Below, one piece after another: positions 22,116 to 31,160 of a stretch of 43,156 nt of DNA (position 1 is the first letter of the stretch; every line of letters begins with the position of its first letter). The stretch is taken from positions 1 to 43,156 of the IMG/VR virus record IMGVR_UViG_3300047496_000036, one strand, 5' to 3'. The translations under genes were made by a program, and so were the position numbers. Below the pieces are notes generated by a model, which was given only the letters and a program-made list of their open reading frames with translations, made no database searches and had not been told where the DNA came from. This stretch comes from a virus.

Positions 22116-25100
22116 TTATGCTCTTACTTTTACCACTCTGGAAGGCTGGGCGACTTTGGCTGAACGTAAACTTGAAGTTCTAATCTGTATCGGGTTTTGT
22201 TTGCGCATCTTAGGGGCACGGAACTTCTTACCTCTTTGAGTGCGTTTGATGAATACCTTTCTAACCTTTTTAATCCGAGGGTTGGGTACGAACGGTTTTT
22301 TGGAAGAACCCGATCCAGTTGTATCACCAGATGGCAGACTGCCTCCCTGTATGAAGCTGGATATGCCCGTGAGCGGATCCTTGCCGATATCGTAAGTCCC
22401 CAAATTGGATATCCCTGCGAGCGTAGATTGGGCTTGTCTAGTGCCAGAGTTTAGCAGTTGCCCCTCACTCGCTCCGGGGTTCAAAGGATTTTGGAAGTTG
22501 AACTGAGATAGGTTTTTAGTGACTGAGCGTAGAGTAGAGTCTGCTAGGTACTGTGCGACATCGGGGTTAGCCTTAATAAGTTGTCCTCTAGCCGTTTTAG
22601 AAGCTGTATCAGCACCTTGAGGCATAGAATCTAATACGGCCTTAACATGATCGCTTTCTTGAGGAGAGTTCTGAAGTTCTAAGTTTCCAGCCGCTTTTCG
22701 GCGGTTGTTAGTATTTACGGCCTCCTGCTGTATGAGGTCGGATAGTTCGGGGTGGGCTTTAAACAGGTTAGATATGTCATCTGTAGTCTGGGCGTTATTC
22801 AGTTGGTCGAATAATCCCTGTTGCTGGTCGGTCAGCTTTAGAGGAGCATATCCTGCTGGAGCGGGGGTGTCCTGATACTTAGCAAAGTACTGTTTAATAG
22901 CTGTGCCACTCCAACCTAGTCCTTGCATATAGGTAGTCATCTCTTGTTTATAGTTATTACCAAAGTAAGCCGAGGCGGATTCGTAGTCTTTTAGCCAAGG
23001 GTTAGCTTGCATTAGGACTGCCCTCTGGGGGTCTCCTGCTCCCATATTTTGGTATTGCATGGCTACGAGTTGTTTAGGAGCTTGTGAACCGTCCACCGTA
23101 ATACCCTGTCCCTGAAGGTCATACAGGGGGGAATGAGGACGGCTAGGGTCTAAGCCCGTCAACTTCTTATCTATATAGTAAGCAGGGGATAGAATTTGCG
23201 CTCCAGTCTTCTGGTCGTTCGCTAGATAAGCTCCGGGCTTGTCTTGGTAAGCTAGAGCGTTCCAAGGAGTAGCAACGTGATTACCCAGTATATCTACAGT
23301 TGAAGCCGGATGTATAGATAACCATTGGTTAAGATCGGACTGTCCAAACTTGGGATCTCTGCCCTGTAGAGACGGGTCTAAAGCTCCGTAGTTACCCTGT
23401 TTTAGGTCTTGGGTGGCTTGGCCTTTAGCGTTGAAGTAATTAGCCTGAGAGACTACCTGTGGATCATTGGGGTTTGTTTTTAACCTAAGGCCGAAGGATT
23501 GTAAAATACCCTGTCCGACAGTCAATTTGTTTGTATCACTTCTACCTTGAGAAGTGAAATTCTGCACTCCTATAGGCAATAACCCGCCGAGGAGTTTTTT
23601 AGCCATTTGGTTCTCCCAGCCGGGTTGAGTCTTATCTACTAGAGGGTTACCGTTCCAATCGGTGTTAGTTACACCCTTAGAGATGGCAGATAAGACAGGT
23701 ACTTCTCGGGATTGGGTGAAGTGTTTAGGGTCAGTCGCAAGACCAGTAGCTAGGCCTATAGGATCGGTTGATAGAGTATAAGTCTGCTTCTCGCCTTTTT
23801 GGTTCTTAGCACCACCTTGAATGTTAGGATTGGGATTGTTGGGATTGAATCCAGCCTGACTTATTAAAGCCTTAAAACCGGGCATCTGACCAGAGGCTAT
23901 AGCTGAACCTACAACTGCTACAGCAGCTCCGGCTAGACGTTGGCCGACTACTGAGGCTCTAGCGGCTCCTCCTTCGGAGGTTAAATCTATACCTTTGCTA
24001 CCTTTGAAAGAACTTACCGATACAGGTATCTGGCCCAATACTGAACGAACATAATGGGGAGCTAGTGCTCCGCCTGAGAGAACCTTATTGAAGGTAGGGT
24101 TAGTCCCTAAAACTTCATCATTTACCCTACCTAGTATTCGGTTATAGCTTTTAAATAGTCCTATAGCTTCAGGCGAACCACTTACAATTCCCTTGTCCCT
24201 GGCAAACTCGGCTAGTCTAAGACCGAAAGCGTTAATGAACTGCGCCATATTTCTTTGTTGCATACCAGATGGGGAAAAGCGAGAGATCGCTACACCTGTT
24301 CGCTGACGTAAGTTGTCATCAACTGTTTTTCGTAGACGAACGGTGGTATCTGGTAAGCTCATACCATTCTCTTTAGCATATTGCATTAACGATCCGGATT
24401 GACCACCATCCTGAATCCTCGCTCTGGATTCTATCTTGGCATATTCTCCGGGTTTCAGACTAGCCGCTAAAGCATCTTTAAGGCTCCGTCCTCCCAATAC
24501 CCCGTGACCCGTTATTGATTCAGCCGAGAGAGCCTGTTCAGCAACGTGGGCGTAGTGGAAAGGTGTACCTATAAAAGTCACGGCTCGGGAGCCAGAAGCC
24601 ACTGTTTCAGCTACCTTAGCCGCACCTCTTAGTACAGGATTCTTTATGCGGGTACTTTTGAAGTTAGTTAATTTATCATCTAGCTTACGAGAGACATCGA
24701 AAGGTAAGTTAGCTCCAGCGGCTTGCCTGAAAGGTATGCCCTCGGCGTCTTTTGCCCCAGTACCTCTGGCGGCTACTTCCTTAGGGTTGGACATAGACAG
24801 AGCTTTGAATAAACCCGTACCTCTATGTCTAGCTACAGAGGAGTTACCATATCTGAATACAGCGTCAAAAGGATTATTATATAGGGGCTTTAAGATGCCC
24901 TTGGACTTGGCTTCGGCCTCGGCATAAGATTTATATTTAATATGTTCATCGGAGAAACCGACTTTATCTCCATTAAGCTCAAACCTATCCTCCTCGGGTA
25001 CTCCTAATGCGTCTAAAGTACCTTTGTCAGCTTGTAGGTATTTTGGTAGGTAGTGTTTTTGGATATTGCCCTCACCAGTAATAGCCCGTTCATGCCCAGC

Positions 25101-26363
25101 GGCATAATCTAAAGCATCTATGGCTGAGTTAGCCGCCTTAGTGAACTGTTTAGGGTTATGAGCATCTTTAGCAATACTTTCAATATCTTCGCCTTGGTCA
25201 TACCTGTATAGGAGATTTCTGTCGTGGGCATCTAGTTTGTTCTGGAGAACGTCAGTCTTAGCGAAGCGAGCCCCTTCTTCAGAGGTTCTAGCTCCAGCGG
25301 CGGCAATAGCTCCTTCGGGTGAACCTTGGGGTACTTTATATTCCAAGTCATAATTGGATTTACCTATTAGTTCAGGAGGACTTCTCATTCCCTCGGGAGT
25401 CCGGACTCCTTTTGAGAGTTCCTCGTCGGTCGGCATAGCCGCTAGTTTTTCTTTTTCAGAGGCCATTAGTTTAACTTGGGCGTCTGTATTTTGTTTTTCC
25501 AAATTAGTTACATCCTCTTTAGAAAAAGCTCCTTCGTTACGGTTGGGTCCAGTATAGGGTGGCGGGGCGTTAGCTTTTATGACGGCCATAGGGTCTTTGG
25601 CCTGATTAACAGCGTCTACAATCTCTTGTTTATCAGTACTATTAGCTATCTTAGCCGCAACACCTTTAGCGACATTTGCGTCAACTCCTCCCTTGACAAG
25701 GATGTTTACCACATCTTCTGCTTTCTCAGCTTTAACCAGGTCGTTTATCATGTTCGCCTTACCCGGTGAGCCCGGGTAATCACTGGCGATTGAACCGGCT
25801 ACTGCTATGCCTCCAGCCAAACCCCCATGCTGAGACTGTTCCTGCTGATAAGATTGGATTGGAGCAGCCCCGAATAGATTTTTTCCTCCGGGCATATTAC
25901 CGGGTACTAGGTATGGTGATTGAGGTACGCCTGTGGCCTTCTCGACTAGAGAAGCACCTGATATACCTACTCGAGCGGCACTACGTTCAAAGCCTTGTCC
26001 AATACCGATGGCCGTTTGCTTGACGGCTCCAGCGGCGGCACCACCTACATTACGAGGACTATATTTTTGAAGTATTCCTGCTTTGGTAGATTCTCCAGGT
26101 ATCTGTGAAAATTGTTTAATAAATGTAGGCTTATCTATCTGTCCCTGTGCTAGCGATTGTTTAAGCTGTAGAGCTTGGTCGTTAAAGTTGGCTGCGTGGT
26201 CGTCTAATCCCAGAGAAGTGTGTTGACCAGGATCGGCGGGGGCGGGGAGGGATATATTCGGTGTTGATATAGGTCTAGGTAGGGAAATAGTCTGCGTACT
26301 CGGAGCGGTGTTAAGCCCTATATTTGGTAGGGTCTGGTCGTTCTTAATCTTTATCGGGTTCAT
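22116..26363 (-). CDS. Very large internal/ejection-type virion protein (1415 aa)
   Basis: Largest gene of the genome. The N-terminus (1-150) is Pro/Ser/Gln-rich with ALQLKQSLAQGQIDKPTF; a long helical region follows to about 480; a central part has LFKALSMSNPKEVAARGTG and FIGTPFHYAHVAEQAL; a hydrophobic segment lies near 805-830 (RLAGAAVAVVGSAIASGQ). The C-terminal 60 residues are strongly basic (RIKKVRKVFIKRTQRGKK). In podovirus-like phages a single giant helical protein next to a Gln/Ala-rich partner is usually an ejected internal protein that forms a channel across the envelope. No lysozyme motif was seen. Confidence 0.65.
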   Translation of the reverse strand: MNPIKIKNDQTLPNIGLNTAPSTQTISLPRPISTPNISLPAPADPGQHTSLGLDDHAANFNDQALQLKQSLAQGQIDKPTFIKQFSQIPGESTKAGILQKYSPRNVGGAAAGAVKQTAIGIGQGFERSAARVGISGASLVEKATGVPQSPYLVPGNMPGGKNLFGAAPIQSYQQEQSQHGGLAGGIAVAGSIASDYPGSPGKANMINDLVKAEKAEDVVNILVKGGVDANVAKGVAAKIANSTDKQEIVDAVNQAKDPMAVIKANAPPPYTGPNRNEGAFSKEDVTNLEKQNTDAQVKLMASEKEKLAAMPTDEELSKGVRTPEGMRSPPELIGKSNYDLEYKVPQGSPEGAIAAAGARTSEEGARFAKTDVLQNKLDAHDRNLLYRYDQGEDIESIAKDAHNPKQFTKAANSAIDALDYAAGHERAITGEGNIQKHYLPKYLQADKGTLDALGVPEEDRFELNGDKVGFSDEHIKYKSYAEAEAKSKGILKPLYNNPFDAVFRYGNSSVARHRGTGLFKALSMSNPKEVAARGTGAKDAEGIPFRQAAGANLPFDVSRKLDDKLTNFKSTRIKNPVLRGAAKVAETVASGSRAVTFIGTPFHYAHVAEQALSAESITGHGVLGGRSLKDALAASLKPGEYAKIESRARIQDGGQSGSLMQYAKENGMSLPDTTVRLRKTVDDNLRQRTGVAISRFSPSGMQQRNMAQFINAFGLRLAEFARDKGIVSGSPEAIGLFKSYNRILGRVNDEVLGTNPTFNKVLSGGALAPHYVRSVLGQIPVSVSSFKGSKGIDLTSEGGAARASVVGQRLAGAAVAVVGSAIASGQMPGFKALISQAGFNPNNPNPNIQGGAKNQKGEKQTYTLSTDPIGLATGLATDPKHFTQSREVPVLSAISKGVTNTDWNGNPLVDKTQPGWENQMAKKLLGGLLPIGVQNFTSQGRSDTNKLTVGQGILQSFGLRLKTNPNDPQVVSQANYFNAKGQATQDLKQGNYGALDPSLQGRDPKFGQSDLNQWLSIHPASTVDILGNHVATPWNALAYQDKPGAYLANDQKTGAQILSPAYYIDKKLTGLDPSRPHSPLYDLQGQGITVDGSQAPKQLVAMQYQNMGAGDPQRAVLMQANPWLKDYESASAYFGNNYKQEMTTYMQGLGWSGTAIKQYFAKYQDTPAPAGYAPLKLTDQQQGLFDQLNNAQTTDDISNLFKAHPELSDLIQQEAVNTNNRRKAAGNLELQNSPQESDHVKAVLDSMPQGADTASKTARGQLIKANPDVAQYLADSTLRSVTKNLSQFNFQNPLNPGASEGQLLNSGTRQAQSTLAGISNLGTYDIGKDPLTGISSFIQGGSLPSGDTTGSGSSKKPFVPNPRIKKVRKVFIKRTQRGKKFRAPKMRKQNPIQIRTSSLRSAKVAQPSRVVKVRA

Positions 26364-27401
26364 CTAACTACCCTGTAACAGTCTGCTCAGTGACCCTCCT
26401 GTGGGCGTGGCCGTGGCGTTACCTTGATTGGCGGTAGTAGGGGCGAATGGACTTAGTGGTTGGAATGAAATTGGTTTAACATCTTGAGCTTGTGGAACAT
26501 TCTGCAGTCCTTGAGCACCTTGTACGCCTTGATTAATTAAGGTCTGGGCGTGGCCTTTTATCTGAGAGTCGAGACTAGATAAATTGTCCAGAGCCGAAGC
26601 ACTTAATTGTTGCCCATAAGAAGCTAAACGGGCTTTTTGCTCACCTTGGGCAGTCTGGAGGGCTGTGGAAAGTTGTGTTAATAAGGAAGCGTAGTTATTA
26701 GCTATTTGTTGGAGTTGGTTCTTTTTAGCGACCTCTAACTGGTTAAAGTTGGCCTGGGTAACGGCGTCAATTCCGGCAATTTGAGTCTGGGCGTTAGTAA
26801 TATTAGCGTTGCCCTGTTGGTTAATATTGGCTCTTTGGGTGTTTTGTTCATTCGCAAGAGCGGCTTCACCCTGTCCTACAGCCGAGGAAGAACCAGCTCC
26901 AGCGGCTCCTAATTGAGCCTGTAAGCCTTGATGTTGGCCTCTGATCTGATCGGCGAGTTCAGCGAGAGATAGTTGCTGTTGGTTCTGCTGTGAACCGATA
27001 GTATTCTGTAGAGTAGCTTTTTGAGCGTTGCCTTGGGTAGCAAAAGCCGCTTCTTGGGCGGCTGTATTAGTATTCGCCCCTGTCTGGGCGGCGTCATTAG
27101 CACCGGATAATAAAGCTAGATTAGTCGGGCCAGCGTTAATCTGAGCGCCGTATTCTTGGTTTATACCTTGAATATAAGCTGGAGCGTTAAGAGTAGTTCC
27201 ACCAACTCCAGTGGCGTTATAGGTTGGATTAGAGACTCCGGCGGGAGTTGTGACGGGGGTAGCGGCCTTAGCAGTGGCGGAAGAAACTGGGACGTTAGCC
27301 GGAGTCTGAGGATTATAAGTCCCTCCTTGCACGGATAAAGCCCCACCTTGGATTGGTGCGCCTGTCCCTCCCTGTAAAACTAAGTCACCTAAAGATGCCA
27401 T
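26364..27401 (-). CDS. Ala/Gln-rich coiled-coil internal virion protein (345 aa)
   Basis: ATG 27401 follows GGAGACAT. The N-terminal 100 residues are Gly/Thr/Ala/Pro-rich. The rest is a long helical region full of Gln, Ala, Asn and Leu (QQQLSLAELADQIRGQHQGL, KNQLQQIANNYASLLTQL). It ends in a Pro/Thr tail. Such proteins in short-tailed phages are internal or ejection components. It is directly upstream of, and abuts, the giant protein, so the two probably form a complex. Confidence 0.65.
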   Translation of the reverse strand: MASLGDLVLQGGTGAPIQGGALSVQGGTYNPQTPANVPVSSATAKAATPVTTPAGVSNPTYNATGVGGTTLNAPAYIQGINQEYGAQINAGPTNLALLSGANDAAQTGANTNTAAQEAAFATQGNAQKATLQNTIGSQQNQQQLSLAELADQIRGQHQGLQAQLGAAGAGSSSAVGQGEAALANEQNTQRANINQQGNANITNAQTQIAGIDAVTQANFNQLEVAKKNQLQQIANNYASLLTQLSTALQTAQGEQKARLASYGQQLSASALDNLSSLDSQIKGHAQTLINQGVQGAQGLQNVPQAQDVKPISFQPLSPFAPTTANQGNATATPTGGSLSRLLQGS

Positions 27402-27451
27402 ATGTCTCCATAATAACCTCTAAGATTTCTTAGCCAGTTAATTTTAAGATA

Positions 27452-27718
27452 TCACAAGGAGTATTCTTTGTCTATTTTCTCCTCCAGCTTATCGGTATCG
27501 GACTTCATACCACTAACCGAGTATCTACGTTCGTTATTTGTCTGTCTACGGGATTCTAAGAGTTTTTCACGTTCTTTGCCCAGAGTCTCATTCTCGGCCT
27601 GTCTTTTGATGTGGTCGATTACATTTCGAGCTTTAGAACGTTCTTTAAAATCCGCAGATGTCCGGATTATATGTTCCATTTTACGAATATCTTCTATCCT
27701 ACCGGAGTCAAGATACAC
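27452..27718 (-). CDS. Hypothetical charged helical protein (88 aa)
   Basis: The product is highly charged (Glu, Lys, Arg) and probably one long coiled coil (EHIIRTSADFKERSKARNVI, ENETLGKEREKLLESRRQ). Its start overlaps the end of the upstream gene by 11 bases. It lies between the capsid gene region and the internal proteins. Possible minor head or assembly factor; no family recognised. Confidence 0.65.
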   Translation of the reverse strand: MYLDSGRIEDIRKMEHIIRTSADFKERSKARNVIDHIKRQAENETLGKEREKLLESRRQTNNERRYSVSGMKSDTDKLEEKIDKEYSL

Positions 27719-28076
27719 TATACGTTCCTTCTGGAAGAGGAAAGCCCAAGAAGTGAAGTCGGTTGTACATATCTTCTCTAGTCTCCCTGAGAATCTCCGC
27801 CATCATATCTATAGTCATATCGGAAGCTGAATAGTGTTTTTTAATCCATTCATCGACACCTAATCTGTCTAGGTCGGCTTCGGCCTCTTCTTCGGTTATT
27901 AACTGGACTGGTCGCACTCTAGTTGTACTCTCGCCGGACGGTTGCATGATTCCAGCTTCGTGACCAGCGGTGTTAATTTTCACTGGGGCTGGTATTACAG
28001 GTGCGGCCTTTTTAGCTTCGTGCATAGCCTTCATGCGTTCTCGGGCTTTTTGCTTGTTTTCTTCACTCATTGCCAT
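27708..28076 (-). CDS. Hypothetical head-region protein (122 aa)
   Basis: ATG 28076 follows AAAGGAG. The basic N-terminus (KQKARERMKAMHEAKKAA) leads to a Pro/Val linker, then EEEAEADLDRLGVDEWIKKH and a C-terminal REDMYNRLHFLGFPLPEG. Short proteins just after the capsid gene in such phages may be completion or head-decoration proteins, but this one is not recognised. Confidence 0.65.
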   Translation of the reverse strand: MAMSEENKQKARERMKAMHEAKKAAPVIPAPVKINTAGHEAGIMQPSGESTTRVRPVQLITEEEAEADLDRLGVDEWIKKHYSASDMTIDMMAEILRETREDMYNRLHFLGFPLPEGTYSVS

Positions 28077-28140
28077 AATTTTCTCCTTTAAATAAATAGA
28101 GCAGTAAATAATACTGCCCTACTTATTGTAACCCTAACTT

Positions 28141-28683
28141 CTAAGCGATAGAAGCAGAGGTGACTAGATTCAATGACCAAGCGCTATTCAAAACGGTTGC
28201 GGCGAACTGACCTGCCCATGAAATAACATGGTAGCGTTCGGCGACGTTGTTTGAGTCGGCACCAGTGACAATGTACATCTTTGGAGGATCCAAAGCGTTG
28301 TCGTAAACTCCGAAGGCTTCTCGGCCGTGGAAGAAGTTAGCGTAGTAAGGGGTCGTTCCAGCAGTAACAAAACCTTGGTTAGTTACTAGGAAGCGAACAC
28401 CATACAAAGCACCAATTTCACCAGCGTACAGAGCTTGCACATTGGAGTAAGCGGCGGCGTTCTGCCAGGTTGTGGTGATGATTAAGTCATACTCAGTTTC
28501 AGGTTGGATTTTACCAATCCAGCCGAATGTACCAGGGTACATTAGAGCTTTGTTCTCTTTCAAGGTTGCAACTTGGTTGGCAACGAGGTTAGCAGTGATA
28601 GCGCCGTTGGCGTTCACTACGGTCGAGCCAGTGTTCAGAGCGTTTCGTACTAGAGCGTCAAGAGTTTCCGGATTTGTTACTCC
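28141..28683 (-). CDS. Major capsid protein, exon 2 (N4-gp56-like)
   Basis: This is the 3' exon, 180 codons plus stop. It starts GVTNPETLDALVRNALNTGS and continues with the capsid features FGWIGKIQPETEYDLIITTT, YAGEIGALYGVRFLVTNQ and FHGREAFGVYD. These are hallmarks of the N4-gp56 family of HK97-fold major capsid proteins, in particular the GEIGxxxGVR motif. The reading frame before it has stops within the intron, so it cannot be translated as one piece with exon 1 without splicing. Its first base after the splice is taken as 28683 because only that keeps frame after a G. Confidence 0.85.
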   Translation of the reverse strand, partial: GVTNPETLDALVRNALNTGSTVVNANGAITANLVANQVATLKENKALMYPGTFGWIGKIQPETEYDLIITTTWQNAAAYSNVQALYAGEIGALYGVRFLVTNQGFVTAGTTPYYANFFHGREAFGVYDNALDPPKMYIVTGADSNNVAERYHVISWAGQFAATVLNSAWSLNLVTSASIA

Positions 28684-29320
28684 CTTATAGGGGGATAAGT
28701 CATTTCTGCTTATCTCTGCATATTTCTATGCAGACCAGACTATCACTTCACCTTACGGTGTCTCTCGGTTTAGTCGTTGCGGCTGCACACCATTCAATTC
28801 TTTCATCTGTTGATATAGTTTCTCCCTCCTATTTAGCTCCTCAAGGGGCAGTTTCTTAGAAACTTTTTTGTCAGGATGGACTATATCTTCACGAAACTCT
28901 ACTAGCACTTGGGCTTGCGCCCGTTTGACTTTAAGGTACGGCAGTATTGCCTTTACCAGTGTATACGCTTGCGTGTGCGAATACTTGAGGCAGTAGGACT
29001 GCTGGTGATTGTCAAAATATTGTTTCTTGGCAGATAAAGAACTTTTTGGAAAGAACTCTTGGATAAACTTGAGGGGGGTTTGGTCTACTTGAACGATTAT
29101 TATCCGTTCAGCGTAACCCGGAGCCCACTCCTTGCGTAAGTCATACTTACGGTATATCCCAATAGTTCCTTCACCATCAACAAACCCCGCTATATAAGCT
29201 AGGTCGGTTGGAGTTGGTTGCTTGCCTCTGGTTGTCATAGTATAGGTGTAACTTCATTATACACCCATACCTTAGATTTTCCAAGGTGTTTACGAAAGAT
29301 TTTACATGGGCAAAAAATAT
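28684..29320 (-). other. Group I intron in the major capsid gene
   Basis: P1: the 5' exon end ACATGGGT pairs with GCCCATGT inside the intron (29304-29311 side), giving the conserved U.G pair at the cleavage site after base 29321. Core: GCAACGACTAAA (R-like) at 28769-28780 and GATAGTC-type S element at 28738-28744; P7 is GACTA/TAGTC. P8 is CACC/GGTG around GTAA; P9 is TCTGCAT/ATGCAGA. The 3' end is placed after G28684, which restores the capsid frame (116 + 180 residues). The intron ORF is a LAGLIDADG enzyme whose last codons lie inside the core helices. The exact 3' splice site is inferred. Confidence 0.85.
28753..29238 (-). CDS. LAGLIDADG homing endonuclease, intron-encoded
   Basis: The 161-residue product carries one LAGLIDADG motif at residues 13-24 (LAYIAGFVDGEG, acidic Asp21 and Glu23), then GTIGIYRKYD, a beta-rich DNA-binding saddle and a helical basic end. 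A single motif means it should act as a homodimer on a nearly palindromic target. The target is expected to be the intronless capsid gene at the exon junction. ATG 29238 has no strong ribosome site visible. Its TAA stop (28753-28755) lies in the P8 loop of the intron, so coding and ribozyme sequence overlap. Confidence 0.9.
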   Translation of the reverse strand: MTTRGKQPTPTDLAYIAGFVDGEGTIGIYRKYDLRKEWAPGYAERIIIVQVDQTPLKFIQEFFPKSSLSAKKQYFDNHQQSYCLKYSHTQAYTLVKAILPYLKVKRAQAQVLVEFREDIVHPDKKVSKKLPLEELNRREKLYQQMKELNGVQPQRLNRETP

Positions 29321-29668
29321 ACCCATGTTCTGGGCGACAACATCTATCTTCTCTTTGTCTCGGTCATCAATGTCTACTGTTCCCAAAAGACGAGTAACTT
29401 GCACGGAGTTACCATATTCAGCCAAAGTCACGGTAACCTGAGTATCCGTCAAGTTCACACTTGTCGGGTTGGTACCTTCTGTAAGACTGGAGGTAGCGAG
29501 TGCAAGAGCAGAAAAGCGGTTGAAGATAACCTGTTTACCAGCGTTGCCTTCTAAAGCTCGTAACTGTCCGCCTTCTTGGTGAATCAGCATAGCACGTGCC
29601 CTTTCCAAGAAACGTCGTTCATAATAAACGGCGACTTCATTGGACAGGGTGGTAGTATTATTTGCCAT
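29321..29668 (-). CDS. Major capsid protein, exon 1
   Basis: ATG 29668 follows AAGGAAAAATC. The 116 codons end DVVAQNMG at the 5' splice site. The product starts ANNTTTLSNEVAVYYERRFL and has QLRALEGNAGKQVIFNRFSA, matching the N-terminal arm and start of N4-gp56-like capsid proteins. Without splicing the frame runs on into the intron and stops at 29177 after a further 47 unrelated residues. Joined to exon 2 the mature precursor is 296 residues. The scaffold gene lies directly upstream. Confidence 0.85.
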
Positions 29669-29699
29669 TGATTTTTCCTTGGTTAGCCTCTATCGTATG

Positions 29700-30479
29700 T
29701 CATCTCTGACTGGCGAACCACTTCTCCATCTCATCGGCTGTTCCCCCTTCAGGGAACTCGTTTGACCGTTTAACCGGAGCCGAAGCTCGGTTAGCGGCCC
29801 GTGAGCGTGATTCTGTTTTCGAGGTGTCTTTCGACGTTGTATCTGAGCTTTCCAAGATTCGTGTGAACGGCTTTATGAACTGCGAGAATGAATACGTTGG
29901 GTCTTTCTTTAAGATATCGGCATAAGCCGTGGTAATCTCATCGTCCAAACCAGAATCGTAGTCCTCGCTATCCGGATTCAAGACTGAATATTTGGTAATC
30001 GTGGCTTCAATAGCCTGACTACTCTTAGCCATAGCTTGTTGCTGGGTTAGATTGTTGGTCAAATCCTTACCTGCGGACTGCATTTTTTGGTCTACAATCT
30101 GTTCGGCGGCCTTGATTATGTCGGACTTTAATTGGTCCGGCGTAACTTCGGTCATTTTGGAATAGTCCGGTAAATCTATCTTTGAGGAGTCCACTGGACC
30201 ACTCTGCAAGTTGACTTCGGCTAATTGTCCTTCCAAGTCTTTTATCGTCTTTGTTAGTTCACTTATTCGACGTTCGGCCCGTCCTGGACGTGCTCGCTCC
30301 CCATCACCTACTGCACCACTGCTCTCATCACTAGCTGTGGATTTACCCCCATCAACTCTATCGACTGTCGAGTTTGATGTTTGCGATGAATCGGAACCCG
30401 TGTTGGAGTTTGCAGATGACGACGAATCATCAGCACTACCCACGGAGGTAGTTTGCGTTTGCGTCTCGGTTTCAGCCAT
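29700..30479 (-). CDS. Scaffolding protein
   Basis: ATG 30479 follows AAAGGAGACAGCC. The 259-residue protein has an acidic, Ser/Thr/Gln-rich N-terminus (residues 1-65), a coiled coil (RRISELTKTIKDLEGQLAEV) near 80-100, helical middle (LKSDIIKAAEQIVDQKMQ) and a basic C-terminal part (SRSRAANRASAPVKRS). Acidic start, helical core and basic end directly before the capsid gene is the usual form of phage scaffolds, which guide procapsid assembly and leave before packaging. Confidence 0.8.
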   Translation of the reverse strand: MAETETQTQTTSVGSADDSSSSANSNTGSDSSQTSNSTVDRVDGGKSTASDESSGAVGDGERARPGRAERRISELTKTIKDLEGQLAEVNLQSGPVDSSKIDLPDYSKMTEVTPDQLKSDIIKAAEQIVDQKMQSAGKDLTNNLTQQQAMAKSSQAIEATITKYSVLNPDSEDYDSGLDDEITTAYADILKKDPTYSFSQFIKPFTRILESSDTTSKDTSKTESRSRAANRASAPVKRSNEFPEGGTADEMEKWFASQR

Positions 30480-30522
30480 GGCTGTCTCCTTTAATTACAC
30501 ACTAGTTAAAGTCGTGCGTCAC

Positions 30523-30810
30523 TTAAGGGGTGATGTCCCCTCTGGAAGACTTTCGTAAAAAACCTTCCACAGGAGAAATTACCGGACCGTTATCGTCAAA
30601 TCCTGTAAGTTGCTTATCCATGCCGATCCACTGGGAGTGTTCGTGGGGGCATGAGGTACAAACCAGTTCTGGTCCTCGTTGTCGCCAGGTGTGGTGGACG
30701 TTGGCTCTTGAAGCGGCAAGGAGGGCGTCGTGGGCGTCAGTGAGGTCGGGGAATTGGGGTAAGTTGGCATTTTCAATCTCCTCCTTAAAGTTTTTTTCGT
30801 TTGGGTCCAT
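30523..30810 (-). CDS. Small zinc-binding head-region protein (95 aa)
   Basis: The middle has the motif LVCTSCPHEHSQWIG (CxxC-x-HxH), likely one zinc site, preceded by HHTWRQRGPE and followed by MDKQLTGFDDNGP. Proteins with this WRQRGP-x-L-x-C-x-x-C pattern are common next to portal and scaffold genes in environmental phages. Role unknown. ATG 30810 follows AAAGTTTT only weakly; the gene overlaps the upstream gene by 26 bases. Confidence 0.7.
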   Translation of the reverse strand: MDPNEKNFKEEIENANLPQFPDLTDAHDALLAASRANVHHTWRQRGPELVCTSCPHEHSQWIGMDKQLTGFDDNGPVISPVEGFLRKSSRGDITP

Positions 30811-31159
30811 TATCTTCTAAGGCTAAAGCCGCCCCTTCTACTGTTAAAATCTTCTGCTCCAACTCATCGGCGATAGCGTTAGCGGTTCTCGTGAGAGCTC
30901 CAAGTTCATCATTAGTGACACCCTTAGCAATAGCGGCGGCTAAAGATCGACCACTTCTATAAGCGTCTATAGTAGCCTCGAAGTCCTTTTTTATTTGTTC
31001 CCAACCGGGATGACCCTTAAGTGAGGCGTATTTAGCGACTTTGCGCTCTTCTTCGGATTCCTCTTTTTGGTCTTCTTCGGTCAGTTCTCTTCGGAGTTTA
31101 ATCGTTTCCGGGTCTATTATTGTCTGTGAAGTACTTCTAAATGCTCGTTTTCCGTCCAT
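30785..31159 (-). CDS. Hypothetical head-region protein (124 aa)
   Basis: ATG 31159 is chosen because GGAGG lies five bases before it; a frame from 31171 would overlap the portal stop. The product is charged: DPETIKLRRELTEEDQKEE, a helical region, and AAAIAKGVTNDELGALTRTA with a basic end. It sits just after the portal gene and may be a minor head or assembly protein. No family recognised. Confidence 0.7.
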   Translation of the reverse strand: MDGKRAFRSTSQTIIDPETIKLRRELTEEDQKEESEEERKVAKYASLKGHPGWEQIKKDFEATIDAYRSGRSLAAAIAKGVTNDELGALTRTANAIADELEQKILTVEGAALALEDNGPKRKKL

Positions 31160-31160
31160 C

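Noticed and set aside
28684-29320. Intein instead of intron in the capsid gene
   Set aside because: Exon frames are not joined by an open frame through the insert, and group I core helices are present.
29177-29668. Single uninterrupted 163-residue capsid gene
   Set aside because: After residue 116 the frame enters the intron and encodes unrelated sequence; the capsid continues in exon 2 after splicing.
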